Below are positions 6,320 through 13,046 of a stretch of DNA of 13,430 bases, piece after piece. The stretch is from Candidatus Yonathbacteria bacterium (lineage in GTDB: Bacteria; Patescibacteriota; Minisyncoccia; Phycocordibacterales; UBA1550): assembly GCA_003489395.1 (NCBI GenBank), contig DNMN01000002.1, forward strand, positions 12,336-25,765, given 5' to 3'. The position numbers were made by a program, and so were the translations under genes. The notes below the pieces were generated by a model. That model was not told where the DNA came from. It saw only the letters and a program-made list of their open reading frames with translations, and made no database searches. How positions within the stretch are numbered: position 1 is the stretch's first letter; the number at the start of each line of letters is the position of its first letter.

Positions 6320-7735
6320 TTACTTCAGCGCCTCCTCAAACAATGATTTAAACATTGCGGGGTTTCCGCTTCCTTTTGATGCCTTCATTCCCTGTCCGAT
6401 GAAAAATTGGAGGAGTGCTGTTTTGCCAGACTTGTAATCTGCGACTACGGTTGGATTTGCGGAAATAATTTCTGCTACCATTTTTTTTAGTGCTTCAATA
6501 TCATTTTTCTGAATGAGGTCGTGCTTCTTTGCAATCTCATGCGGATGTCCACCCTCTGCATATAAAATTGCGAGTGTGTCTTTTGCTCCACGTGAAGAAA
6601 GGTCCCCTGCTTTAATCATTGTCACGAGGTCGGCAAGTGATGTACCTGTTACCATTCCAATTAAATTAGAACCTTTCATCAAACCCACAAGGTCAGATGT
6701 AATGTAGTTTTCTATAAGCGCAATTGAAGGACGGTCAACACCAATTGCACTCACTGCATCTTCAAAAAGCCCGCCAAGTATTTTATCTGAGACAAACACC
6801 TCTGCATTCTCCGGCTTCACTCCATACTCGCGCACGAGGCGCGCACGCCTCTCCCACGGAAGCTCTGGCATTGTCGCCTGTAAATTTTTATTTGAAAACT
6901 CTGGAATCTCCGAGATTTTTAGTTTTGGTAAATCTGGATCAGGGAAATAGCGATAGTCATGCGCGCTTTCCTTTTTGCGCTGTGAAAATGTCTTCTGACC
7001 ACCTTCGTCCCATCCGCGCGTCTCTTGCACTATCTCCCCTGGCCCACCGTCCAAAATTTTTGTCATTCGCTCCACCTCGTAGGCAATAGCGCGCTCCACC
7101 GAGCGAAACGAGTTTAAATTTTTCACTTCCACTTTCGTGCCAAGCTTGTCTGTCTTTGATATTGAAATGTTTGCCTCAACACGCATCTCCCCTTTCTCCA
7201 TATTAGCGTCAGATACACCAAGGGTGCGGAGAAGAAGCTGTAGCTCACGCGCAAAAGCACCAGCTTCTTCGGCAGTATGAATCACGGGCTTGGTCACGAG
7301 CTCCATAAGTGGCACGCCTGCGCGATTGTAGTCCACGAGGCTTCCCTCACTCCCCTCATGTGATGAGCTCGCGGTGTCTTCCTCTAAATGCACACGCTCA
7401 ATAGCGATGCCATTTAGCATTCCATTTGAAACAAGCGGGTATTTGTACTGGCTAATCTGGTACCCCTTTGGAATGTCAGGATAGAAATAGTTCTTGCGGT
7501 CAAACTCGGTGAAGTCCGCTAGGTCGCTCCCAAGCGCAGTACCCACACGAAGCACGTGATGCACTGCCTGCTTGTTGATTACGGGCAAAGTCCCCGGATG
7601 CGCCATACACACCGGGCAGATATTCACATTCGGCTCTGCATTAAACGGGTCATTTGCCGAATTGCAGAACATCTTTGTCTTTGTTTTTAGCTCGGCATGA
7701 ACCTCCAAGCCAACTGTTAGTTTGTATTCGTTCAT
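6320..7735 (-). CDS. gatB: Asp/Glu-tRNA amidotransferase subunit B
   Basis: A 471-aa GatB, the tRNA-binding subunit of GatCAB, which converts misacylated Glu-tRNA(Gln) or Asp-tRNA(Asn) to the amidated forms. The N-terminal cradle domain opens 'YKLTVGLEVHAELKTKTKMFC' and has 'NICPVCMAHPGTLPVIN' (C40, C43), 'DRKNYFYPDIPKGYQISQY', 'EEDTASSSHE', 'DYNRAGVPLMELVTKP' and 'HDYRYFPDPDLP'. The helical and YqeY-like tail domains run from about 290 to the end, with 'GQGMKASKGSGNP' near the C-terminus. The usual first cysteine pair appears as C24-N-S26, so one of the four zinc-type cysteines is missing (by eye). gatA and gatC are not in the window. The gene lies 9 bases after the hicA-like gene, with no promoter of its own visible, and ends at a strong terminator. 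Confidence 0.97.
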   Translation of the reverse strand: MNEYKLTVGLEVHAELKTKTKMFCNSANDPFNAEPNVNICPVCMAHPGTLPVINKQAVHHVLRVGTALGSDLADFTEFDRKNYFYPDIPKGYQISQYKYPLVSNGMLNGIAIERVHLEEDTASSSHEGSEGSLVDYNRAGVPLMELVTKPVIHTAEEAGAFARELQLLLRTLGVSDANMEKGEMRVEANISISKTDKLGTKVEVKNLNSFRSVERAIAYEVERMTKILDGGPGEIVQETRGWDEGGQKTFSQRKKESAHDYRYFPDPDLPKLKISEIPEFSNKNLQATMPELPWERRARLVREYGVKPENAEVFVSDKILGGLFEDAVSAIGVDRPSIALIENYITSDLVGLMKGSNLIGMVTGTSLADLVTMIKAGDLSSRGAKDTLAILYAEGGHPHEIAKKHDLIQKNDIEALKKMVAEIISANPTVVADYKSGKTALLQFFIGQGMKASKGSGNPAMFKSLFEEALK

Positions 7736-7744
7736 ATTGTAATT

Positions 7745-7975
7745 TTATTTCAACCAAAGATTTTGCGGGATACCTGACTGCGCAATAACTGATTTAAGTG
7801 TGCGTGGATGTATTGATTTTTGTCCGTGGTATTGAATATGTGTCTGTCTCACCTTCCCACCATAAGAACCAATGTAATAAAAGTGGCTTCCGTGTGTATG
7901 AGAATGTTGAAATCCATACTCTTTTAAAAAATCGACTACGCCCTTAAATGTCCAGTTGTTGAGTCCGCGAGGCAT
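7745..7975 (-). CDS. hicA: HicA-like toxin (mRNA interferase family)
   Basis: A 76-aa protein of HicA size with the small dsRBD-like pattern alpha-beta-beta-beta-alpha: helix 'FKGVVDFLKEYGF', then 'HGSHFYYIG' with the family's GSH motif (catalytic-type His31), then 'THIQYHGQKSIHPRTLKSVIAQSGIP' (H50 and the recognition helix). HicA toxins cleave mRNA and are neutralised by HicB (established for the family). Toxicity here is not shown by sequence. The gene follows the HicB-like gene by 6 bases and precedes gatB by 9 bases. A weak purine-rich tract (AAGAGA) stands before the ATG. A reduced, regulatory RNA-binding role is an alternative. Confidence 0.85.
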   Translation of the reverse strand: MPRGLNNWTFKGVVDFLKEYGFQHSHTHGSHFYYIGSYGGKVRQTHIQYHGQKSIHPRTLKSVIAQSGIPQNLWLK

Positions 7976-7981
7976 AGTCTC

Positions 7982-8341
7982 TTACGCAAATGCGAGATTA
8001 AATTGACCAGAACTTAAAACATATGGAGACTTGGTTGAACGTGCGACACGTTTTCGAACCAGCTGGTTCGCGGCTTGGCCGTACACTTTATTAGACTCCT
8101 GCCACATTTTTTCGTACTCAGCGTCAACTGTTTGATTGAGTACATGTGGGCGCAATTTAAACTTACGCGCTGAGCCAAGGTACCCCGCAATGGCTTCATT
8201 GAGAAGTACAATAGCCTCAATCTGCGACGCCCCCTCAACAACTATATTAAACTCAAGCGCCACCGCAAAAAAAGTACCTTTTTCCTTAAAGACTACGTAG
8301 CGCACAGTTCCTTTTTGGAGAGTATTTTTAAAAGCTTTCAT
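7982..8341 (-). CDS. hicB: HicB-like antitoxin
   Basis: A 119-aa partner of the HicA-like protein. Residues about 12-60 match the HicB partial RNase-H-like fold: 'RYVVFKEKGTFFAVALEFNIVVEGASQIEAIVLLNEAIAGYL', with the typical beta-beta-beta-helix order and the G-x-S/T-x-x-E-A element. Residues 65-119 are a charged tail ('AEYEKMWQESNKVYGQAANQLVRKRV') with no recognisable helix-turn-helix or ribbon-helix-helix DNA-binding domain, so classic autoregulation is not evident. The antitoxin gene comes first, the less common order for hic loci. The ATG at 8341 lies directly downstream of a -10-like element. The local sequence lacks the GCGCGC words typical of flanking genes, consistent with a separate origin. 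HicB identity is inferred from fold pattern and context. Confidence 0.75.
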   Translation of the reverse strand: MKAFKNTLQKGTVRYVVFKEKGTFFAVALEFNIVVEGASQIEAIVLLNEAIAGYLGSARKFKLRPHVLNQTVDAEYEKMWQESNKVYGQAANQLVRKRVARSTKSPYVLSSGQFNLAFA

Positions 8342-8344
8342 GTA

Positions 8345-8376
8345 TTTATAGTACCTTAGTGTGGCACAAAAAACAA
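8345..8376 (-). promoter_or_regulatory. Candidate promoter of hicB-hicA-gatB
   Basis: On the minus strand TTGTTT (8376-8371), a 17-base spacer and TACTAT (8353-8348; the overlapping TATAAA at 8350-8345 is an alternative -10) precede the hicB ATG by only 6 bases. If used, the start codon would be at or very near +1. The match to consensus is modest; position and the lack of any other gap in the operon support it. Confidence 0.4.
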
Positions 8377-8392
8377 ACTAATATTTTTTCTA

Positions 8393-9097
8393 TTATTCTT
8401 TTCCATATCTAGCCAAAAACTCTTCTCGCGTCATAAATGCCTTAGCAATAGTTCTCTTTTCATCTGGAAAAAGTTTTTCTTTTTCTTCTTTTGAGATTTC
8501 ACCTACAATAGTAAAACCTAGTTTCTCTAATAGACGAGGATTTTTTGCTACAATCCATGAAGTAGCGACGATTTCTTTTATTTTATTTATAGACTTTATT
8601 ATTTCTGCTAACTTTTCAAGTCCATTCTCAACTTCTTTTTTAAAGTTTCCTGTTCCAGATTCTTTTATGAGCTCTGCCGAGGGGGCAAGATGAAGTTGTG
8701 CTTCCTCTCCATCCAGTCCAAAATGTAGTACTTCACTTAATTTTAGGTAGCCAGAATTATTTAAATTTGCCTCCCTTTGTACGCTTTCAAAAACGTCCGG
8801 TTGAGTAGCCCTTAGCATGATAATTGGATCCAAAACCTGCAATAAATAATTAACAAAAACTTCTTTATCTTTTATGTTGAAACTTTCTTTTAATCCTCTG
8901 ACGGTTTCTTCCTTATTAAGGACCGCTCCGCTTTTTTGAAGGAGGTCCATTTTAAAAAGAAGACTTTCAAATCTATCTTCCATTTTTTCTTTATCACCAA
9001 AATTATTATCAAAACTCTGACCAAGTTCTTCCCTTGCCGCGTCCCTGATGGCACTGGTGTCTATGCTCAATCGTTGCTCTAGTGGATTTTTTTCCAT
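8393..9097 (-). CDS. Helical protein of unknown function
   Basis: I do not recognise this protein. The open frame reaches a TTG at 9115, but the ATG at 9097 (234 aa, MEKNPLEQRLS...) is the better start and lies 18 bases after the obg stop. Residues about 8-165 are strongly helical and charged, with no signal peptide or membrane span. The last 60 residues are distinct: 'KEIVATSWIVAKNPRLLEKLGF' followed by 'TIVGEIS ... KAFMTREEFLARYGKE'. The R-L-L-E-K-L-G-F segment followed by a beta strand resembles the final helix-strand unit of GNAT acetyltransferases, but the acetyl-CoA loop (R/Q-x-x-G-x-G/A) is not visible, so this may be a degenerate or unrelated fold. The gene is clearly more AT-rich than obg and lacks GCGCGC words. 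It may be cotranscribed with obg. Confidence 0.8.
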   Translation of the reverse strand: MEKNPLEQRLSIDTSAIRDAAREELGQSFDNNFGDKEKMEDRFESLLFKMDLLQKSGAVLNKEETVRGLKESFNIKDKEVFVNYLLQVLDPIIMLRATQPDVFESVQREANLNNSGYLKLSEVLHFGLDGEEAQLHLAPSAELIKESGTGNFKKEVENGLEKLAEIIKSINKIKEIVATSWIVAKNPRLLEKLGFTIVGEISKEEKEKLFPDEKRTIAKAFMTREEFLARYGKE

Positions 9098-9115
9098 AAA
9101 AATAATGTATGGCAA

Positions 9116-10096
9116 TTACGCCACTACCTTCAAAAGTTTCAAAAGTTCGTCTTGAAATACTTTCATACCTTTGTCATCCAAAATCGTGATAGTGAACACT
9201 TCCGAATGCGGGTAGGTTTTCTTCATAGCAAGCTCCACTTCTTTCACGCGCTCTGGAGTTACCATATCTGTTTTGGTAAGAATAATTATCTCGTGCTTTG
9301 CGGCGAGGTCTTTATCAAATGCTTCAAGCTCTTTGCGTACAGTTTCATACACTGCGAGTGGGTCTTCGTTTTCAAGCGACACCAAGTGCGCGAGCATTTT
9401 TGTGCGCTTCACATGACGTAGAAATTTATGTCCAAGCCCCTTTCCTTCTGATGCGCCTTCAATAAGCCCTGGAATATCCGCGATGATAAACCCAAAACAA
9501 TCGCCCAAGTTTGGCTCAAGTGTAGTGAACGCATAGTCGGCAGTCTTTGCGCTCGCGCGTGTGAGCGCATTCAAAAGCGACGACTTCCCAGCGTTTGGCA
9601 AACCCACGAGCCCAATGTCCGCAACAATCTGAAGCTCAACTTTGAAATCTGCTTCTTGCCCTTTCATTCCCGGCACGTGCTCTTTTGGTGTGCGATTGGT
9701 TGATGTCTTAAAATGCTCGTTGCCAAATCCTCCACGCCCTCCTTTCAATACCAAAATCTGCTGACCTTCTTCTAGTAGCTGGTATTCTGATCCAGTATCA
9801 AGATTCGTCACAATAGAACCAATAGGCAAATCCAAAATAAAATCATCGCCGTTTCTGCCGTGCAAGCTGTCGTTGCCACCGTCGCCTGCGCGCTCCGCGA
9901 AGAAATCTTTTTGATGGCGATACTTCACAAGGATATGCACGTCGCGAACAGCGCGGATAATCATATCTCCGCCCTTTCCACCGTCACCGCCAGAAGGACC
10001 AGCAAATTCTTTGCCTTTCTCATGTTTAAGACGCATAACGCCGTTTCCGCCGTCGCCCGCCTTCATATGCATCGTCATTTCATCAACAAAAGCCAT
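9116..10096 (-). CDS. obg: Obg-family GTPase, short form
   Basis: A 326-aa Obg/CgtA GTPase that acts in late 50S ribosomal-subunit assembly. The glycine-rich Obg fold occupies residues 1-157 ('AGDGGNG', 'GPSGGDGGKGGD', 'ERAGDGGND', 'KGGRGGFGN'). The G domain follows: G1 GLPNAGKS at 165-172, switch I 'YAFTTLEPNLG', G3 DIPG at 207-210 then 'LIEGASEGKGLGHKFLRH', and G4 as TKTD at 274-277 instead of the usual NKxD. The protein stops after the G domain; the C-terminal OCT domain of many Obg proteins is absent, as is common in small genomes. The start is the only ATG consistent with the conserved N-terminus (MAFVDEMTMHMKAGDGG); no Shine-Dalgarno sequence is seen. It heads its own unit after an 86-base gap with a repeat and a candidate promoter. 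Confidence 0.97.
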   Translation of the reverse strand: MAFVDEMTMHMKAGDGGNGVMRLKHEKGKEFAGPSGGDGGKGGDMIIRAVRDVHILVKYRHQKDFFAERAGDGGNDSLHGRNGDDFILDLPIGSIVTNLDTGSEYQLLEEGQQILVLKGGRGGFGNEHFKTSTNRTPKEHVPGMKGQEADFKVELQIVADIGLVGLPNAGKSSLLNALTRASAKTADYAFTTLEPNLGDCFGFIIADIPGLIEGASEGKGLGHKFLRHVKRTKMLAHLVSLENEDPLAVYETVRKELEAFDKDLAAKHEIIILTKTDMVTPERVKEVELAMKKTYPHSEVFTITILDDKGMKVFQDELLKLLKVVA

Positions 10097-10102
10097 GTGG
10101 AT

Positions 10103-10133
10103 AGTTATTAGTTTATAGTTGTTAGTTTATAGT
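10103..10133. repeat. AT-rich repeat upstream of obg
   Basis: The 12-mer TTAGTTTATAGT occurs at 10108-10119 and again at 10122-10133 (period 14). The 18-mer AGTTATTAGTTTATAGTT (10103-10120) is identical, in the opposite orientation, to 4048-4065 in the rpe-transketolase gap. Both copies are intergenic and precede a minus-strand gene. Function is unknown; on the minus strand each unit carries a TATAAA that could serve as a -10. Confidence 0.8.
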
Positions 10134-10153
10134 AATACACAACCATATCACAA
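10126..10153 (-). promoter_or_regulatory. Candidate promoter of obg
   Basis: On the minus strand TTGTGA (10153-10148, 4 of 6) and TATAAA (10131-10126, 5 of 6) are 16 bases apart, predicting a leader of about 22 bases. The -10 is part of the AT-rich repeat. It is tentative, because such AT-rich sequence yields matches by chance. Confidence 0.35.
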
Positions 10154-10182
10154 AAATTACAAGGAGTCTATCTCCGTATGCT

Positions 10183-11073
10183 CTAAGCGTCCACTGCGAG
10201 CTTTGCGAGCGCAAGCGCGCCTTCTTTTGAACCTGCGACTACTATATATGTGCCGCTATTATGACAAAAAATTGCATCTGGTACACCAGTTACACGAGCA
10301 AACTCTTCTCCATTCTTCCCTGCCCATGCCTTCGGGAAATCCTTTCGTGCTTTGAATGATTCATGATGAAGTCGTACAGTACGCACCTTCCAGCGTGGCT
10401 CGGTCTTATCTGGCTTAACAACAAAAATTGGCTCAGGATGCTTATTGAGAACTTCCTCCCAGGGATATTGTCCATCAACAATAACAACTCGTTTATCTTC
10501 TGCTTTTTGATACGCGTCTTCTGCAACACGAGCGCCCTCCTCATAGTCTTGTGCAGTAATAATTTCGCGCTTAAGAACTTCTGTTGCAATATCAAACGCA
10601 CGTGCGAAACCTTCGTCGTATGTCGTAGAATGATTTAGCTCTTCCTTCCATGTCGGACGAAACGAGGCAACAAGATGGTGAAAAAGATATGGAAAAATAT
10701 TTTTTCCAGTCAATATAAAAGAATCAATTCCACAATCAGCAGCGTCAATCGGCTGAACCATTTTTTCATCAATACGACGCGCTGCTTCTCTATTCCCACA
10801 CAAATTTTCTCCAAATTCCTTCCACACTAAACCAAAAGAGGAATACGGAATTCCATTTGGACGCACGCCTGCTCCGCCTTCTTGATGGTGATCAAAACGC
10901 CCGCGCGCGGAATCATACTCGCCACCAACATCCACTACATAGTCCCCCGTCGCCCATACTTCAGAGTCGCGACTGCGAATAACCTCAATGTTTCCATCAT
11001 TCAATAGCGAGAGCACCGCGCACGCAAAAACTTCATCCGTGTGAAAGTTTCCGCTATGCGTTATTATTTTCAT
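10183..11073 (-). CDS. MYG1-family metal-dependent phosphoesterase
   Basis: A MYG1/UPF0160 protein. The open frame extends to an ATG at 11097 (304 aa), but the ATG at 11073 (296 aa, MKIITHSGNFHTDE) fits the family N-terminus and has a purine-rich GAAAGAAG before it. Metal-site motifs (numbering from 11097) are 'THSGNFHTDEVFA' (H14, H19, D21), 'VVDVGG' (D56), 'RFDHHQ' (D69-H71) and 'DAADCG' (near 118-123). The C-terminal part 'IFCHNSGTYIVVAGSKEGALALA' is also typical. The fold is related to DHH phosphoesterases, and the eukaryotic homologue is reported to be a 3'-5' exoribonuclease; the bacterial substrate is not established, and RNA or oligonucleotide turnover is the best guess. The start lies inside the end of the DedA gene (20-base overlap), implying coupled translation. 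It is the last gene of its operon. Confidence 0.93.
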   Translation of the reverse strand: MKIITHSGNFHTDEVFACAVLSLLNDGNIEVIRSRDSEVWATGDYVVDVGGEYDSARGRFDHHQEGGAGVRPNGIPYSSFGLVWKEFGENLCGNREAARRIDEKMVQPIDAADCGIDSFILTGKNIFPYLFHHLVASFRPTWKEELNHSTTYDEGFARAFDIATEVLKREIITAQDYEEGARVAEDAYQKAEDKRVVIVDGQYPWEEVLNKHPEPIFVVKPDKTEPRWKVRTVRLHHESFKARKDFPKAWAGKNGEEFARVTGVPDAIFCHNSGTYIVVAGSKEGALALAKLAVDA

Positions 11074-11671
11074 GCTTCTTTCGTTCGTGACGTTCATATT
11101 GATGCGTAATTAGTCTCTGAATCAAAATGAATGCTAACACGAAAAGTAACGCCATCAAAGCAAACTCTCCAATTTTGTGCGTTGTGCTGACGGCCGCATA
11201 TCCAAAAAAGAATCCGATTACAAAATACAAAACAACCCACACAATGGATGCCAAAAATTCCGCTTTAAAGAAAAGCTTGAACGGGATGTGTAATACTCCC
11301 GACATAATAACAGTCGCGCGATTTGCGCCGTAAATAAATTTTGAAAAGAAAATGGACTTAAAAGGGTTCGCGCGGAATTCGGGCAAAAAGAATATCATTA
11401 TCCTTTCTGCTCTCTTTAGTATTCTCCTTGTGAGTCTAGCATCCTTAAGTTTCGCGCCGAGGTTGTACCACATCACATTTCCCAGAACCACGCCGACAAG
11501 CGCAATCCAGAGAACATCCTTCCCATCAAACGCCTCCAGAGACGCAAGCATCCCGGCAACAATCAAAAAGACCTCGCCCTCAAATACCATCGCGATAAAT
11601 AGAATCCCATATCCAAAAATGCGGTGATCCTGCACAAGCTGAACAAATACGTCAATAGACTGCTCTAACAT
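11054..11671 (-). CDS. DedA-family membrane protein (VTT domain)
   Basis: A 205-aa integral membrane protein of the DedA/SNARE-associated (VTT) family, whose members include polyprenyl-phosphate and phospholipid flippases or translocases. Hydrophobic stretches lie at about 18-45, 53-72, 100-125, 135-155 and 165-188. The family-type element 'FFSKFIYGANRATVIMSGVLHIPFKLF' (about 108-134) contains the F/Y-G-A-N-R variant of the conserved F-x-R-x-x-P/G region. An early acidic residue in the re-entrant loop ('FEGEVFLIVAGML', E31, E33) is also typical. The C-terminus is cytoplasmic and basic (YERHERKKHE). The start lies two bases after the holin-like gene's stop, and the end overlaps MYG1. The substrate cannot be told from sequence; lipid-carrier recycling is the most likely role by family. 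Confidence 0.9.
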   Translation of the reverse strand: MLEQSIDVFVQLVQDHRIFGYGILFIAMVFEGEVFLIVAGMLASLEAFDGKDVLWIALVGVVLGNVMWYNLGAKLKDARLTRRILKRAERIMIFFLPEFRANPFKSIFFSKFIYGANRATVIMSGVLHIPFKLFFKAEFLASIVWVVLYFVIGFFFGYAAVSTTHKIGEFALMALLFVLAFILIQRLITHQYERHERKKHENNNA

Positions 11672-11673
11672 AA

Positions 11674-12024
11674 CTAATTATCAGAAAGCAACTTATCAAT
11701 GATAAACGCTGTCGCTGAAACGACTAGTGAACCGAGAAGCGCCGGCACAAAACCAGCAACATAAAACCCTTTCACAAATGAACCGACCCACCAAAAAAGT
11801 CCGGCATTCACGACAAAAGAAAATAGTCCGAGCGTGATGAGCGTGATAGGAAACGCGATTAGTAAAATAATCGGTCGCACTACTGCGTTTAAAATGCCGA
11901 AAAAGAGAGCGACGAGCATCGCTGTGCCAAACGCGCCAGATGCTATTTCTATTCCCGGCACAAACGAAGGGAGAACCAAAATCACCAACGCCACTACAAC
12001 CAACTTTGCGATAATCTTCATCAT
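11674..12024 (-). CDS. YvlD / holin-superfamily-IV-like membrane protein
   Basis: A 116-aa protein that is almost wholly hydrophobic, with four predicted spans (about 4-24, 32-52, 54-79 and 88-110). The signature segment 'LFFGILNAVVRPIILLIAFPITLITLGLF' with a conserved N-x-x-x-R-P is diagnostic of the membrane family often annotated 'phage holin family' or 'mycobacterial 4TMS holin superfamily IV' (PF04020, YvlD). Despite the name nothing phage-related is nearby, and a housekeeping membrane role is more likely. The gene starts 5 bases after the dehydrogenase stop and ends 2 bases before the DedA start, so it is a tight operon member. Two consecutive ATG codons begin the frame (12024 and 12021). 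Confidence 0.9.
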   Translation of the reverse strand: MMKIIAKLVVVALVILVLPSFVPGIEIASGAFGTAMLVALFFGILNAVVRPIILLIAFPITLITLGLFSFVVNAGLFWWVGSFVKGFYVAGFVPALLGSLVVSATAFIIDKLLSDN

Positions 12025-12029
12025 ATTTT

Positions 12030-13004
12030 TTATGCGACTGCGTTCGGAGCTGTGCGACCTTCTAACACTTCAATAATATTTGTCGCTACCATCTCCGCCA
12101 TCTTTGTGCGCGTTTCTTCTGTTGCGGAGGCGAGGTGCGGGTTCACGACTACATTCTCAAGCGTCAAAAGTTCTTGAGTAACTTTGGGTTCAAATTCAAA
12201 CACATCAAGTCCTGCTCCGCGGATGGTGCCAGCTTTGAGCGCCTGAGCAAGAGCAACCTCGTCCACCACAGGCCCACGCGAAGTATTAATGAGGATTGCG
12301 CTCTTTTTCATAAGCGCGAGACGATCTGCGTTTATGAGGTGATGCGTCGCTGGAAGAAGCGGAACATGAACACTCACCACATCAGCCTGAGCGATGGCTT
12401 CCTCGTATGTTGCGCAATATTTCGCTCCACACAAAGCTTCAAGCGCTTCATTCTTCTTCATATCATAGTAAACAACATTCATACCGAACCCTTTGTGCAA
12501 AATGCCAGCCACCTCAGAGCCGATGCGTCCCGCGCCCACGAGACCAAGGGTCTTCCCTTTTATATCAGTACCGAGAAGGAGCATCGGAGCCCAGCCCACA
12601 AATTTCCCTTCGCGAATAAATCTGTCCCCTTCTGCGATGCGAGAAGCAACGGTTAGTAGCAAGGCAACAGTGTGCTCGGCAACAGTAGCAGTGAGCACCT
12701 CGGGAGTGTTGGTTACCGCAATACCGCGCTCGTGCGCCTTTGGTACATCTATATTATTATACCCTACCGCATAATTCGCAATTATTTTTACAGATTCTGG
12801 CATTGCGGAAATCATATCAGCATCAATAGCGTCAGTAAGGAGCGATGCGACAGCGTCGTAAGGCGTTTCCGCGAGTACCTCTTTCAATTCATCGCGCGTG
12901 AGCACTCCGTCTTTTTCGCTCACAGTCACCTGGTACCCCATCTCGCGAAACATCTCCTCCGCGCGCGCTGGAATGCGACGCGTCATAAATATCTTTTTTG
13001 TCAT
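12030..13004 (-). CDS. D-isomer-specific 2-hydroxyacid dehydrogenase (glyoxylate/hydroxypyruvate reductase-like)
   Basis: A 324-aa NAD-dependent dehydrogenase of the D-2-hydroxyacid family, closest in pattern to D-glycerate dehydrogenase / glyoxylate reductase. The substrate-domain loop reads 'ANYAVGYNNIDV' (76-87). The Rossmann motif is GAGRIG at 157-162, with D181 ending strand 2 ('VVYYD'), which favours NAD over NADP. The catalytic set is R243 in 'NTSRGPVVDE', E272 in 'LDVFEFEP' and H290 in 'NPHLASAT'. The length is normal. Substrate (glyoxylate, hydroxypyruvate, phosphoglycerate or another 2-keto acid) cannot be fixed from sequence, and the window holds no serine-pathway partners. It is the first gene of the dehydrogenase-YvlD-DedA-MYG1 operon, with a promoter whose -10 ends 10 bases before the ATG. 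Confidence 0.95.
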   Translation of the reverse strand: MTKKIFMTRRIPARAEEMFREMGYQVTVSEKDGVLTRDELKEVLAETPYDAVASLLTDAIDADMISAMPESVKIIANYAVGYNNIDVPKAHERGIAVTNTPEVLTATVAEHTVALLLTVASRIAEGDRFIREGKFVGWAPMLLLGTDIKGKTLGLVGAGRIGSEVAGILHKGFGMNVVYYDMKKNEALEALCGAKYCATYEEAIAQADVVSVHVPLLPATHHLINADRLALMKKSAILINTSRGPVVDEVALAQALKAGTIRGAGLDVFEFEPKVTQELLTLENVVVNPHLASATEETRTKMAEMVATNIIEVLEGRTAPNAVA

Positions 13005-13014
13005 ATGTAATGGT

Positions 13015-13023
13015 ATTGTACCA
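13015..13023 (-). promoter_or_regulatory. Extended -10 promoter of the dehydrogenase operon
   Basis: On the minus strand TGG-TACAAT (13023-13015) is the same 9-mer as in the surface-operon promoter. The -10 ends 10 bases before the ATG at 13004, so the mRNA leader would be only about 3-4 bases. No convincing -35 is found at 17 bases (TGTGCC), consistent with extended -10 use. Confidence 0.6.
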
Positions 13024-13046
13024 CGTAGTTCCTCATGGGCACACCC

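Noticed and set aside
10103..10133. Repeats upstream of obg as a minimal CRISPR array
   Set aside because: The units are 12 bases with a 14-base period and no unique spacers; no cas genes are present.
10163..10175. Possible terminator after MYG1 (GGAG / CTCC stem followed by TTGTAATTTTT on the minus strand)
   Set aside because: The stem is only 4 bp with an interrupted T run; too weak to call, although a terminator in this gap would make sense.
11674..12024. 'Holin' gene as a sign of a prophage
   Set aside because: The family name is historical; there are no phage structural, integrase or lysis genes around it, and it is embedded in a housekeeping-type operon.
12135..12656. Plus-strand open frame of 173 codons
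   Set aside because: It lies wholly inside the dehydrogenase gene, antisense; it has no family resemblance, and the minus-strand protein has all its catalytic motifs.
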